Below are positions 45,332-53,610 of a stretch of 64,000 nt of DNA, piece after piece. A program made the position numbers and the translations under genes. Below the pieces are notes generated by a model. It worked only from the letters and a program-made list of their open reading frames with translations, was not told where the DNA came from and ran no database searches. This stretch comes from Nitrospirillum pindoramense. GTDB lineage: Bacteria > Pseudomonadota > Alphaproteobacteria > Azospirillales > Azospirillaceae. Location of the stretch: the NCBI RefSeq assembly GCF_007827955.1, contig NZ_VITR01000003.1, forward strand, positions 291,781 to 355,780, written 5' to 3'. The number at the start of each line of letters is the position of its first letter. Position 1 is the stretch's first letter.

Positions 45332-46645
45332 ATGAGCCCCACTGTGACTGATGCGCGTCTTCCGCAGAGCCTCCGACCTGGCGTGGCCGGCCATTTGACC
45401 AGCCCCATGCTCGGCAAAATCCTGGCCGTTGTTGTCTTCTCCGCCTTGCTGATCAGCCGTGACGCCGATTGGGTGTTGCATCCCACCTTGTGGGCGGAAG
45501 ACGGCGTCATCTGGTTCCAGAACGCCTATGCCAAGGGCTTGAGGGTCCTCCTCATGCCCAGCGCCGGATACCTGAACGTTTTCCCCTATGCCATGGCGCT
45601 GGTCGCCCGGGACCTGCCGCTGGGATGGCTGCCGGGCTGGATGATGGCGGGTGGGTTCATGGCTCAATTGGCGCCGGCCCTGTACCTGCTGTGGCGCGGG
45701 GCGCCGTTGGTCCCATCGGTCTGGGCTCGCTTGGCTATTGCTATCTTTTATTTGGGCGTCCCGAACTCTTTCGAAATCCATTTGAATCTGACCAACGCCC
45801 AGTGGCACCTGATGCTGCTGTCCTTCCTGATGCTGGTGCTGCCGGCACCTAAGGGGCGAGGCCGGCGGGTGCTTCAGTATGGCGTGCTGTTGGTCAATGG
45901 GCTGAGCGGGCCGTTCTGCCTGTTCCTGGCACCTGTCGCGCTGTGGCAGTGGCGGAGTTCCGGCCCCGATCAACGGCGCCACGCCCTCATTCAGGCCGCG
46001 ATTGTCGGCGCGGCAGCGCTGATCCAGGCTTTGTGCCTGCTCACCATCGGTGCAGGGGAACGGCAGAGCATGGTGCTTGGCCCCAGTGCGACGCGGCTGG
46101 CCCGCATATTGACGGACCAGCTGTTCTTGAGCAGCCTGCTGGGCACCACCAACGTCAATCTCCTGCAGCAGGACGCGTTCTGGCATCACCCTCTTATGGC
46201 TTGGTGTATCGCGTTGGCGGGCTTGTCCATCATCGCCCTGGCGCTGGTCAAGGGACCATCGAGCTTTCGGAAATTCTTCCTGGCCGGCCTTATCTTGCTG
46301 GCTTGCGGGTTGATCAGCCCGGCCAGCGGGGCGTTCGGCGATCAATGGGTCCTATTTGACATACCGGGCTATGGCGGTCGCTACTTCGTCATCCCCATCC
46401 TGATCTTTTTCGTCGCGTGCCTGATTCTGGCGGGCAAGGCGCCGGGCAAGTTCCGCGTTCCCGCCTGCGCCCTGCTGGGCGTTTTCGTCGTGGGAATGCA
46501 GGCGGACTGGCTGTACCCCCCGCGCGGCGGCACGTTCACCGCCTATCATCAAGCGGTGGAGGCTTTTGAGAAGGCGCCGCCGGGAACCCAGGTCTCCTTC
46601 CCCGAGGCCAGCCCCGGCTGGGCCATGGTGTTGACCAAGCGCTGA
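45332..46645 (+). CDS. Polytopic membrane protein with WAEDG motif, possible GT-C glycosyltransferase
   Basis: A 437-residue integral membrane protein with about ten hydrophobic segments from residue 28 to 400. An early extramembrane loop contains PTLWAEDGVIWFQNAYAKG, an acidic pair placed like the catalytic loop of polyprenyl-sugar-dependent GT-C enzymes, and GYLNVFPYAMALVA follows. I do not recognise a named family. It begins 102 bases after kduD, but its codon use looks less GC-biased than its neighbours (for example TTTATTTGGGC and TTGACATACC stretches), so it may be a later insertion in the locus. Its role in pectin use, if any, is not evident. Confidence 0.55.
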   Translation: MSPTVTDARLPQSLRPGVAGHLTSPMLGKILAVVVFSALLISRDADWVLHPTLWAEDGVIWFQNAYAKGLRVLLMPSAGYLNVFPYAMALVARDLPLGWLPGWMMAGGFMAQLAPALYLLWRGAPLVPSVWARLAIAIFYLGVPNSFEIHLNLTNAQWHLMLLSFLMLVLPAPKGRGRRVLQYGVLLVNGLSGPFCLFLAPVALWQWRSSGPDQRRHALIQAAIVGAAALIQALCLLTIGAGERQSMVLGPSATRLARILTDQLFLSSLLGTTNVNLLQQDAFWHHPLMAWCIALAGLSIIALALVKGPSSFRKFFLAGLILLACGLISPASGAFGDQWVLFDIPGYGGRYFVIPILIFFVACLILAGKAPGKFRVPACALLGVFVVGMQADWLYPPRGGTFTAYHQAVEAFEKAPPGTQVSFPEASPGWAMVLTKR

Positions 46646-46668
46646 CGCCGGCGGGGGTGACTTAACCC

Positions 46669-48000
46669 TTAAATCTCGGCATGGAACCGGACGCCCAGCA
46701 CGTTGGCGGGGCCCCGGTCGCGGTTGTAGGCGGGGTTGGCCACGAACTGGTAGTCCAGCGTCAGGTTGATGCCGGTCCACAGGGCGGCGCTGTAATAGGC
46801 TTCCAGGATGCGCTCGCTGCTGTAGCTGAGGCGGCCGTCGCCCACCAGAATGCCCAGGCCGCCGGCGGCCAAGTAGTCGCGGGCGTCGGCGTTCAGCATG
46901 TTCACGACACCGGCCAGGCCGGCGGCGTCCTTGTCGCGGCCCCAGGAGGCGCCCGTGACCGAGGCGCCGATGGACACCGACTTGTTCACGTCGGTGAACT
47001 CATAGGCCTCCTTGGAACCGTCATTGGCGCTGGCGCGCAGGAACAGGCCCCAATCGTCGCCCATCTGCTGTTCCGCGTTCAGCGCGAAGCCGGCGCGGGT
47101 GGCATAGCGGCGAACGTCGCCCGTGTCCGGCGTGCCGCCGGTCAAGGCGGCCACCCGCAGGGCGTCGCCATAGCTGCCCATGTTGGCGTGGTTCTGGAAG
47201 ACCAGCACCTTCACCTTGCCGTCGCGGCCCATCAGCTGGTGCCGCTCCTCCGCCTCCACCACCAGCTCATACTGGCCGAAGCCGCGCACCAGGGCCTTGT
47301 CGTTGGGCTTGCGCGACAGGTCGAACAGGCCGGCGCGCAGGGTCCACCAGGACTGCGTCCATTCCGCCGCCGCGCCATAGCTGTATCCCCAGGCGTCGGC
47401 GGCATAGTCGAAGGCGCCGCTGTCCACCACGGTCCAGTTCAGGAAGTCCTTGCGCGGATCGTGGGCGTAGGTGTTGGCATCGAAGATGTCGGTGACGGAG
47501 AATTTGCCAGCGGTGATGACGATGGTGTCGGCGGTGCGGCTGCCGCCCAGCTGGTTGGCGGCGGCCTCCAGCGGCTGGACCTCACCGCCCAGGTTGAAGG
47601 TCTGGCGGAAAAAGGCCCGGTCCAGGCGGATGTAGGGCTCGCTCTCACCCACCTTGTAGGCTTCGGCGCTGGGGAAGCCCGCCACGCCCAGCGTGTTGCT
47701 GAGGCCGAAGCCCTGGTCGATCTCCGGATTGGCGTAGAACTCCATGCCCGGCCACAGGCGCACGCCGGCGTACAGCGTGGCGTCCATCGTCTCATTGCCC
47801 CGAGCGCCGGGATCCAGGCTGTTGGCGCCCCGGTAGGGGGAAGTGAAGCTGGGATGGTACTGCTCCACCAGGGTGAACTGGCCATGCAGGCTCCAGCTTT
47901 CCGCCTCCGGCAGGTCGGCGTCGGCGGCACTGGCGGGCCCGCAGAACGCCACGCCACAGGAGAAAGCCAGGATAGGGGTGATGGTGAGAAGCGTTTTCAT
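46669..48000 (-). CDS. OprB-type carbohydrate porin
   Basis: A 443-residue outer-membrane barrel with a Sec signal (MKTLLTITPILAFSCG... to about residue 25, ending near GPASAADAD). Blocks of the carbohydrate-selective porin family are visible: SLHGQFTLVEQYHPSF, ITAGKFSVTDIFDANTYAHDPRKDF and GVRFHAEI at the end with the terminal aromatic pattern. It would let mono- and small oligo-uronates cross the outer membrane, complementing the TonB receptor. It lies downstream of the TRAP genes on the same strand with a 196-base spacer. Confidence 0.8.
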   Translation of the reverse strand: MKTLLTITPILAFSCGVAFCGPASAADADLPEAESWSLHGQFTLVEQYHPSFTSPYRGANSLDPGARGNETMDATLYAGVRLWPGMEFYANPEIDQGFGLSNTLGVAGFPSAEAYKVGESEPYIRLDRAFFRQTFNLGGEVQPLEAAANQLGGSRTADTIVITAGKFSVTDIFDANTYAHDPRKDFLNWTVVDSGAFDYAADAWGYSYGAAAEWTQSWWTLRAGLFDLSRKPNDKALVRGFGQYELVVEAEERHQLMGRDGKVKVLVFQNHANMGSYGDALRVAALTGGTPDTGDVRRYATRAGFALNAEQQMGDDWGLFLRASANDGSKEAYEFTDVNKSVSIGASVTGASWGRDKDAAGLAGVVNMLNADARDYLAAGGLGILVGDGRLSYSSERILEAYYSAALWTGINLTLDYQFVANPAYNRDRGPANVLGVRFHAEI

Positions 48001-48173
48001 TTAAATAACTCGCCCGCCGGAGCTTGGATGCGACAACGATGCTTCTCTGGCAAAGTTCCGTTACGGATTTGCGATGGGAGACAAAGTCGTTCTGTGGGTC
48101 CGGCGGGCGATATGCGCCCCAAAACAGAATATGGCAAGCTGGGCGTTTTGTCGCAGTCGGATTCAAATGTTCT

Positions 48174-48206
48174 GTTATTTCATAACGTTAGTGACGTTAT
48201 TTCATA
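48174..48206. repeat. 11-base direct repeat with 22-base spacing upstream of the porin
   Basis: GTTATTTCATA occurs at 48174-48184 and 48196-48206; the second copy overlaps the last codons of the TRAP permease gene. Between them AACG (48184-48187) and CGTT (48195-48198) are inverted. Two turns of helix between copies suggests a protein-binding site in the spacer before the porin gene, but a promoter element is equally possible. Confidence 0.4.
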
Positions 48207-49477
48207 GCATTGGGCAGCCATAGCGACAGGAAAGGTATGTAGGACACAAGCATCAGGACCACGCCCGCCGCCAAGTAAAACGGCCAGATGGAGCGCATGA
48301 GCTGGCCCACCGGCACCTTGCCGATGGCGCTGCCCACGAACAGGACGGAACCGATGGGCGGAGTGATCAGCCCGATGCCGCCGTTCAGCATCATGATGAC
48401 GCCGAATTGCACCGGATCGATGCCGAAGGCCTTGGCCACCGGCAGGAAGATGGGGGTGCAGATGATGATCTTGGGGCCCATGTCCATGAAGGTGCTGAGC
48501 GCCAGCAGGATGAGGTTCATGATCAGCAGCACCATGACCTTGGTCCCTGCCATGGCCTTCAGCGCCGCCACCGCCGCCGCCGGCACCTGCAGGTAGGACA
48601 TGAGCCAGCCGAAGGCGCTGGCCGCCCCGATCATGAACAGGATGATGCCGGTGGTGTGGGCGGATCCGGCGCAGCACTCCTTGAAGTCCTTCCAGTCCAG
48701 GCGGCGGTAGACCGCGACCGTGACGATGACGGCGTAGACCACGGCGATGGCGGCACTCTCCACCGCCGTGAAGATGCCGGCGCGCACGCCGCCGAACACC
48801 AGCACCACCAGCAGCAGGCCGGGACTGGCGGAAATGAAGCGTCGCACCACCGCCGCCAGGCCGGGGAAGGGTTCCACGGCATAGCCGCGCTTGCGGGCGA
48901 TGAGATAGGCCGTGACCATCAGGGCGGCGGCCATCACCACGGCGGGCAGGATGCCGGCGGCGAACAGGTCGGCGATGGAAATGCCGCCGCCCCCTGCCGC
49001 GGAGTAGAGGATCATGTTGTGCGATGGCGGCACCATCAGCGCCACCAGGGCGGAGGTGATGGTGACGTTGACGGCGTAGTCGCGGTCGAAGCCCCGCGCC
49101 ACCATCTGCGGGATCATGGTGCCGCCGATGGCCGAGGCGTCGGCGATGGCGGAGCCGGAGACGCCGCCGAAGAAGGCGGAAGCCAGCACGTTCACCTGGC
49201 CCAACCCGCCGCGCAGATGCCCCACCAGGGCGGAGGCCAGGCCGATGAGCCGTTCGGAGATGCCACCGCGCATCATCAGCTCACCCGCGAAGATGAACAG
49301 CGGGATGGCGATCATGGCGGTGGAACTGATGCCGGAGGTCATCTGCTGCACCAGCACCATGGGCGGCAGGCCCATGGCGACGATGGCGGCCACGGACGCC
49401 GCGGCGAGGGAAAAGCCCACGGGCACGCCCAGCAGCAACAGGACGGCGAAGGCGCCGAAGAGGATGGCGATATCCAT
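48197..49477 (-). CDS. TRAP transporter large permease subunit (DctM family)
   Basis: A 426-residue 12-13-helix permease of the tripartite ATP-independent family. It begins MDIAILFGAFAVLLLLGVPVG and contains the family stretches VSGSAIADASAIGGTMIP, LMVPPSHNMILYS and NGGIGLITPPIG. ATG 49477 follows GGAGG within the end of the DctQ gene, five bases after its stop. With the two genes upstream it forms a complete TRAP system, likely for galacturonate or unsaturated uronates given the regulon. Confidence 0.92.
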   Translation of the reverse strand: MDIAILFGAFAVLLLLGVPVGFSLAAASVAAIVAMGLPPMVLVQQMTSGISSTAMIAIPLFIFAGELMMRGGISERLIGLASALVGHLRGGLGQVNVLASAFFGGVSGSAIADASAIGGTMIPQMVARGFDRDYAVNVTITSALVALMVPPSHNMILYSAAGGGGISIADLFAAGILPAVVMAAALMVTAYLIARKRGYAVEPFPGLAAVVRRFISASPGLLLVVLVFGGVRAGIFTAVESAAIAVVYAVIVTVAVYRRLDWKDFKECCAGSAHTTGIILFMIGAASAFGWLMSYLQVPAAAVAALKAMAGTKVMVLLIMNLILLALSTFMDMGPKIIICTPIFLPVAKAFGIDPVQFGVIMMLNGGIGLITPPIGSVLFVGSAIGKVPVGQLMRSIWPFYLAAGVVLMLVSYIPFLSLWLPNAMK

Positions 49478-49481
49478 GGGC

Positions 49482-50006
49482 TCAATCCTCCACAACCATG
49501 TGATCGGGGGTGGGCAACGGCACCACCAGCCGTTCCGCCGCGAACAGGGCGATCAGCGCCCCACCCAGCGACAGGGGCAGGTAGTTCAGGCCCTCCGGCA
49601 ACGCGGTGCCGGGCATGGCGATGGACCAGTTATCGGCCATCAGGTCCCATCCCCAGATGGCCAGCGCCGCCCCGATGGCCAGCACGACCAGGCGGGCGAA
49701 GGCGTTCAGGAGGGCCTGCACCCGGGGCGGCGCCACCTGGGCCAGGGCGATGAAGCGGAAGTGCATTTCCCGCCGCACCGCCACGGCGGCCCCCATCAGG
49801 GCGGTGGTGGTCATGAACAGCAGGGTCAGGGGCTCGGTCCAGCCGGGGCTGTCGTTCAGGACATAGCGGGCGAAGACCTGCCAGCCCTCGGCCAGGCTCA
49901 TCCCCACCATGCCGATGGCGGCCAGCACGGTGGCGGCATGGGACAGGCCGGTGAGAAGGGTGCCGGCCAGGCCCGTGGGGGCCGGTACGGTTTGGGTCGC
50001 GTGCAT
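49482..50006 (-). CDS. TRAP transporter small permease subunit (DctQ family)
   Basis: A 174-residue four-helix membrane protein. Helices lie at about 14-36, 58-80, 98-118 and 140-160; the family marks EGWQVFARYVLNDSPGWTEPL and RREMHFRF are present. AGGAGG precedes the ATG. It starts three bases after the DctP stop and ends four bases before DctM, typical TRAP operon spacing. Confidence 0.9.
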   Translation of the reverse strand: MHATQTVPAPTGLAGTLLTGLSHAATVLAAIGMVGMSLAEGWQVFARYVLNDSPGWTEPLTLLFMTTTALMGAAVAVRREMHFRFIALAQVAPPRVQALLNAFARLVVLAIGAALAIWGWDLMADNWSIAMPGTALPEGLNYLPLSLGGALIALFAAERLVVPLPTPDHMVVED

Positions 50007-50009
50007 GGG

Positions 50010-51005
50010 TCAGGCCTCCTGCCGGATGCGGCGGTAGAACTGATTGCGGTCGGGGTCGGCCAAATAGGTCTTGAGCACAGGTTCCGTGGCGCGACGGAAA
50101 GCGTCCTTGTCCACCTCCGTCACCTGGACGCCATTGGCGATGCAGTGGGCGCGGGCGGCGGCCTCATCCTTGTCCCACAGCGCCCGCATCATGGTGACGG
50201 AGCGGGTGGCCAGATCCAGCACCAGGTCGCGGTCGGCCTTCGTCAGGGCCTGCAGGCTGCGCTCGGAGATGAACAGCAGTTCCGGCGACATGGAATGGTG
50301 GGTTTCCGCCCAGTAGTGCGCCACCTCGAACTGGCGGGTGGAATCCAGGCTGGGCCAGTTGTTCTCGGCCCCATCGATCAGGTGGGTTTGCAGGGCGGTG
50401 AACACCTCGCCGAAGGACAGCGGCGTCGGGTTGGCGCCCATGGCCTGCGCCATGGACATGAAGATATCCGAGAGCGGGACGCGGATTTTCATGCCGTGCA
50501 GGTCGCGCGGCTCATGCACCGGCCGGCGGCCGTTGTAGATGCAGCGCGCGCCGCTGTCGTAGAAGCAGGCCGCCACCAGGCCCCGCCGGCTCAGGGCCGC
50601 CAGCAGGTCGCGCCCCACGGCGCCGTCCAGGGCCCGGCGCATATGGGCGACGTCGTCGAACACATAGGGCAGCGTCAGCACGCCGGAGACGGGGAAGATG
50701 TTGGTCAGCGCCGCGAAGTTCACGCGGGTGAAGTCCAGCGCGCCATAGCGCGTCAGGTCTATGGTGTCATTCTCCCGACCGATCTGGCCGGAATGATAGA
50801 CCCGCATGGACAGGCGCCCGTCCGTCTCCTTGGCCAGTCGCTCCCCGATCCACTGGATGGCCTGGACGGTGGGGTAATCCTGCACGTGCACGTCGGAGGC
50901 GGTGAAGGTGCCGGGCGGCGGGGCGCCGGCCCGGGCCGCACGGCCCCCGAGCGCCATGCCCATGCCGGCGGCCAAGCCCCCCAGCAGTTGTCGGCGCTTG
51001 ATCAA
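50010..51005 (-). CDS. TRAP transporter solute-binding protein (DctP family)
   Basis: A 331-residue periplasmic receptor. The N-terminus MIKRRQLLGGLAAGMGMALG, with twin arginines, suggests a Tat or Sec signal ending near AARAGAPP. Ligand-site blocks include YDSGARCIYNGRRPVHEPRDLHGMKIRVP, given here as GARCIYNGRRPV and LHGMKIRVP; the Arg in KIRVP normally salt-bridges the substrate carboxylate, fitting a uronate. The start is TTG with GGGAGGGA upstream. It is the first TRAP gene, 67 bases after the FAH-family gene. Confidence 0.9.
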   Translation of the reverse strand: MIKRRQLLGGLAAGMGMALGGRAARAGAPPPGTFTASDVHVQDYPTVQAIQWIGERLAKETDGRLSMRVYHSGQIGRENDTIDLTRYGALDFTRVNFAALTNIFPVSGVLTLPYVFDDVAHMRRALDGAVGRDLLAALSRRGLVAACFYDSGARCIYNGRRPVHEPRDLHGMKIRVPLSDIFMSMAQAMGANPTPLSFGEVFTALQTHLIDGAENNWPSLDSTRQFEVAHYWAETHHSMSPELLFISERSLQALTKADRDLVLDLATRSVTMMRALWDKDEAAARAHCIANGVQVTEVDKDAFRRATEPVLKTYLADPDRNQFYRRIRQEA

Positions 51006-51071
51006 TCCATCCCTCCCGTTCGTTTTATTGTCTCGGAACCCTGGTGGCGCGCCCGCCCTTAGGGGACGCCC

Positions 51072-51893
51072 TCAGGGAGGGCCGTCCGGCAGTGGCGTCG
51101 CCGCCACGGCGCGACAACGCAGGACGCCGTCGCGGCCGAAATCCACCGTTGCGGCTTGTCCCGCCACGATATCGTGAATGCCGGTGCTGGCACCGGTGGA
51201 AATCAGGTCGCCGGCCTTCAGCGGCCGGCCGCGCCCCGCCAGGTGGCTGGCCAGGAAGCGCAGGGCCGACAGGGGGCCGCCCGGAATGGACGACGCCCCG
51301 CCGGTACCGACGCGCACCCCGTCGATGACGGTCTCGCACCGCATGCTGTCCCAGCCGCGCGCCCGCCAATTGGATATCTCGGGCCCCAGGATAAGGCCGG
51401 CGTTGTTGCCGAAATCTGACACCACCACGGGTGGCCCCAGGTCGTTGATGGTGGCCAGGGGGCTGCCCGCCGGCTCGATCCCGATGTGCAGGGTGGCCAC
51501 CAGTTCCGCCGCCTCATCCTCCGTCCACGTCGTCTTGCCCGATGGGGCGTCGGCACCCAGGCGGAAGACATATTCCGCCTCCACCGCGGCGAAGCCGCCG
51601 ACAAAGACGGGGAATGGCGTCACGTCCGCGTCCCCGGCTTGCCAGACGTTGCGGGCGAAGATCGGGCCGGCCAGGCGCGGTTGGCCCAGCGTCTCCTCCC
51701 AATCCAGGGGAATGCGGCCGATCTTCCATCCGGCGATGCGGTCGGGCCACAAGCCGATGGCTACCTCCTGCGCGGCATAGCCCTGCGCCAGGTCGATGGG
51801 GGCGGGGCCCGGATAGCCCGGCAGGAACCGGGCGGCGCGCCGGGCCGCCACGAAGGCGGCTGCAGCGGTATGGGGCGCGAAGGCGGTGGTCAT
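51072..51893 (-). CDS. FAH-superfamily 2-keto-4-pentenoate hydratase-like enzyme
   Basis: A 273-residue enzyme of the fumarylacetoacetase superfamily, MhpD/hydratase branch. Metal-site acids are expected in AAVEAEYVFRLG (ExE) and the later Glu/Asp of GIEPAGSPL and PPVVVSDFGNNAGLILG. The AGWKIG block is typical. Hydratases of this type act on 2-hydroxypenta-2,4-dienoate-like 2-keto acids; in a uronate cluster it may hydrate or isomerise a dehydrated 2-keto-3-deoxy acid. It is the first gene of the operon with the TRAP genes, 127 bases downstream of operator-like site C. Confidence 0.75.
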   Translation of the reverse strand: MTTAFAPHTAAAAFVAARRAARFLPGYPGPAPIDLAQGYAAQEVAIGLWPDRIAGWKIGRIPLDWEETLGQPRLAGPIFARNVWQAGDADVTPFPVFVGGFAAVEAEYVFRLGADAPSGKTTWTEDEAAELVATLHIGIEPAGSPLATINDLGPPVVVSDFGNNAGLILGPEISNWRARGWDSMRCETVIDGVRVGTGGASSIPGGPLSALRFLASHLAGRGRPLKAGDLISTGASTGIHDIVAGQAATVDFGRDGVLRCRAVAATPLPDGPP

Positions 51894-52019
51894 GGCCGAA
51901 ACATCCCGTGGCGATTCCTGTCCTGGACGGTGGCTGCCCTGGCGGCTGGCATGACATGCCGCGCCATGGTCGACCCTCCCTTGGATCCCGTCATTTCTTG
52001 ACCATCGTGTCTAAAGGAA

Positions 52020-52029
52020 ACCGGTGTCA
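52020..52029 (-). promoter_or_regulatory. Operator-like site C (upstream of hydratase-TRAP operon)
   Basis: ACCGGTGTCA on the plus strand, i.e. TGACACCGGT followed by TTCC on the minus strand, preceded by AAA. It lies 127 bases upstream of the hydratase ATG and 64 bases downstream of the uxuB stop. It matches site A over 16 contiguous positions including flanks. Confidence 0.75.
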
Positions 52030-52092
52030 TTTACAAGCCAACTCTACCGTGAGGAGGGCTCCGCCCTCGGGGATCAGGCTTCTATCGTGGGC

Positions 52093-53565
52093 TTAAATCG
52101 CGGCGACGGCGGCCAGTACCGCCTCGCGCCGGCCATCGCGCAGGCGGGCGTAGGCTTCTTTCACCGCGTCGCGGAAACGGGGGGCGGCCGCCAGGGTGGG
52201 GGCGAACACCGCCTCCAGCGCCAGGAAGCGGTCCACGTCCCCGGTGCCGCCATCGCACTGGTCCGCCCTGTCCAGCAGGGTGGAGGCCAGTGGGTCGGTC
52301 AGGCCGGCGCCCTCGGCGGCCCGGCGGCGGACGAAATGCATCCAGCCGGCGACCACCAGGGCGGGCCGGGAAATGTCGTGCCCCTGGGCCAGCCGGTCCT
52401 CGATCACCCCGAACAGGCGATAGGGCAGCTTTTGCGACCCGTCCCAGGCGATCTGGGCCAGCAGGTGGCGGATGGCGGGATTGCGGAAACGGTCCAGGAT
52501 CTGGCCCGCATACCGGGCCAGGTCATAGCCCGCCGGTGGTGTCACCGTGGGCAGCACATCCTGGAGCATCAGCCGTTCCAGGAACCCCGCCAATTGGGGC
52601 GTGTTCATGGCCTCGGCCACGGTCTCCATGCCGGCCAGGCTGCCCAAATAGGCCAGCGCGGAGTGCGGGCCGTTCAGCAGGCGCAGCTTGGCCCGGCCGA
52701 AGGCGCCGACGTCATTGGTCAGGATGGCGCCGGCCTTGTCCCAGGCCGGCCGGCCGTTGCAGAAGCGATCCTCGATCACCCACTGGGTGAAGGCCTCGCG
52801 CTGGATGGGCCAGGCATCGGCCAAACCGGTGGCGTCCAGCACGCGCTGGCGCAACGCGTCATCGGTGGCCGGGGTGATGCTGTCCACCATGGTGCTGGGG
52901 AAGGCCACATGCTCCCGCACCCAGGCGCCCAGGTCGGCGTCCACGGCCGCCGCGTATTGCGCCGTGGCCCGGCCCAGCCGCTGGCCGTTGTCCGTCATGT
53001 TGTCGCAACTGATGACAGTATAGGGCGGCAGCCCGGCGGCGCGGCGGCGGCGCAGGCCGGCCACGATATAGCCGATGACGCTGACCGGCGTTTCCGGATG
53101 GGCCAGGTCGTGAACGATGTCCGGATGGGCGGTGTCCAACTCTCCCGCCGCGGTCAGGCAATAGCCCTTTTCCGTGACGGTGATGGTGACGACGCGGGTG
53201 GCCGGGGCGGCCAGGCGGTTCAGGACCTGATCCTGCGCCTCCGGTGCGCACAGCACCTCGCGGATGGAACCGATGACGCGGTGACCGATGGTACGATCCA
53301 GCGTCACCAGGGTGTAGAGCCCGTCCTGAGGGACAAGGGCGTCGCGCACGCCTGGGCTTTTCAGCGACACGGCACTGATCGCCCAGTCGCCGCCCTCCAG
53401 CGCCAGGGCGTCGTCGGTGTACACGGCCTGGTGGGCGCGGTGGAAAGCGCCAGGGCCGAAATGGACGATGCCGATGCCGCAGACCGATCGCTCATAGCCG
53501 GGACGGGCCACGGCCGCGGGCAGGGTGGCCAGGGTACCGGCGGACAGGGGGGCGGGCGCGGTCAT
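52093..53565 (-). CDS. uxuB: Mannitol dehydrogenase-family protein, probable fructuronate reductase
   Basis: A 490-residue polyol dehydrogenase that should reduce D-fructuronate to D-mannonate (UxuB). The Rossmann opening is GIGIVHFGPGAFHRAHQAVYTDD, the middle contains CDNMTDNGQR, and the catalytic lysine region is KLRLLNGPHSALAYLG. A tagaturonate reductase (UxaB) or mannitol/arabinitol dehydrogenase function is possible, but length and the UxaC/KdgK context favour UxuB. It starts 45 bases after kdgK and shares its promoter. Confidence 0.8.
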   Translation of the reverse strand: MTAPAPLSAGTLATLPAAVARPGYERSVCGIGIVHFGPGAFHRAHQAVYTDDALALEGGDWAISAVSLKSPGVRDALVPQDGLYTLVTLDRTIGHRVIGSIREVLCAPEAQDQVLNRLAAPATRVVTITVTEKGYCLTAAGELDTAHPDIVHDLAHPETPVSVIGYIVAGLRRRRAAGLPPYTVISCDNMTDNGQRLGRATAQYAAAVDADLGAWVREHVAFPSTMVDSITPATDDALRQRVLDATGLADAWPIQREAFTQWVIEDRFCNGRPAWDKAGAILTNDVGAFGRAKLRLLNGPHSALAYLGSLAGMETVAEAMNTPQLAGFLERLMLQDVLPTVTPPAGYDLARYAGQILDRFRNPAIRHLLAQIAWDGSQKLPYRLFGVIEDRLAQGHDISRPALVVAGWMHFVRRRAAEGAGLTDPLASTLLDRADQCDGGTGDVDRFLALEAVFAPTLAAAPRFRDAVKEAYARLRDGRREAVLAAVAAI

Positions 53566-53610
53566 CAGGCGGGGCTCCGAAGGCCAAAGGAGGGATATCG
53601 ACGGCGGGGA

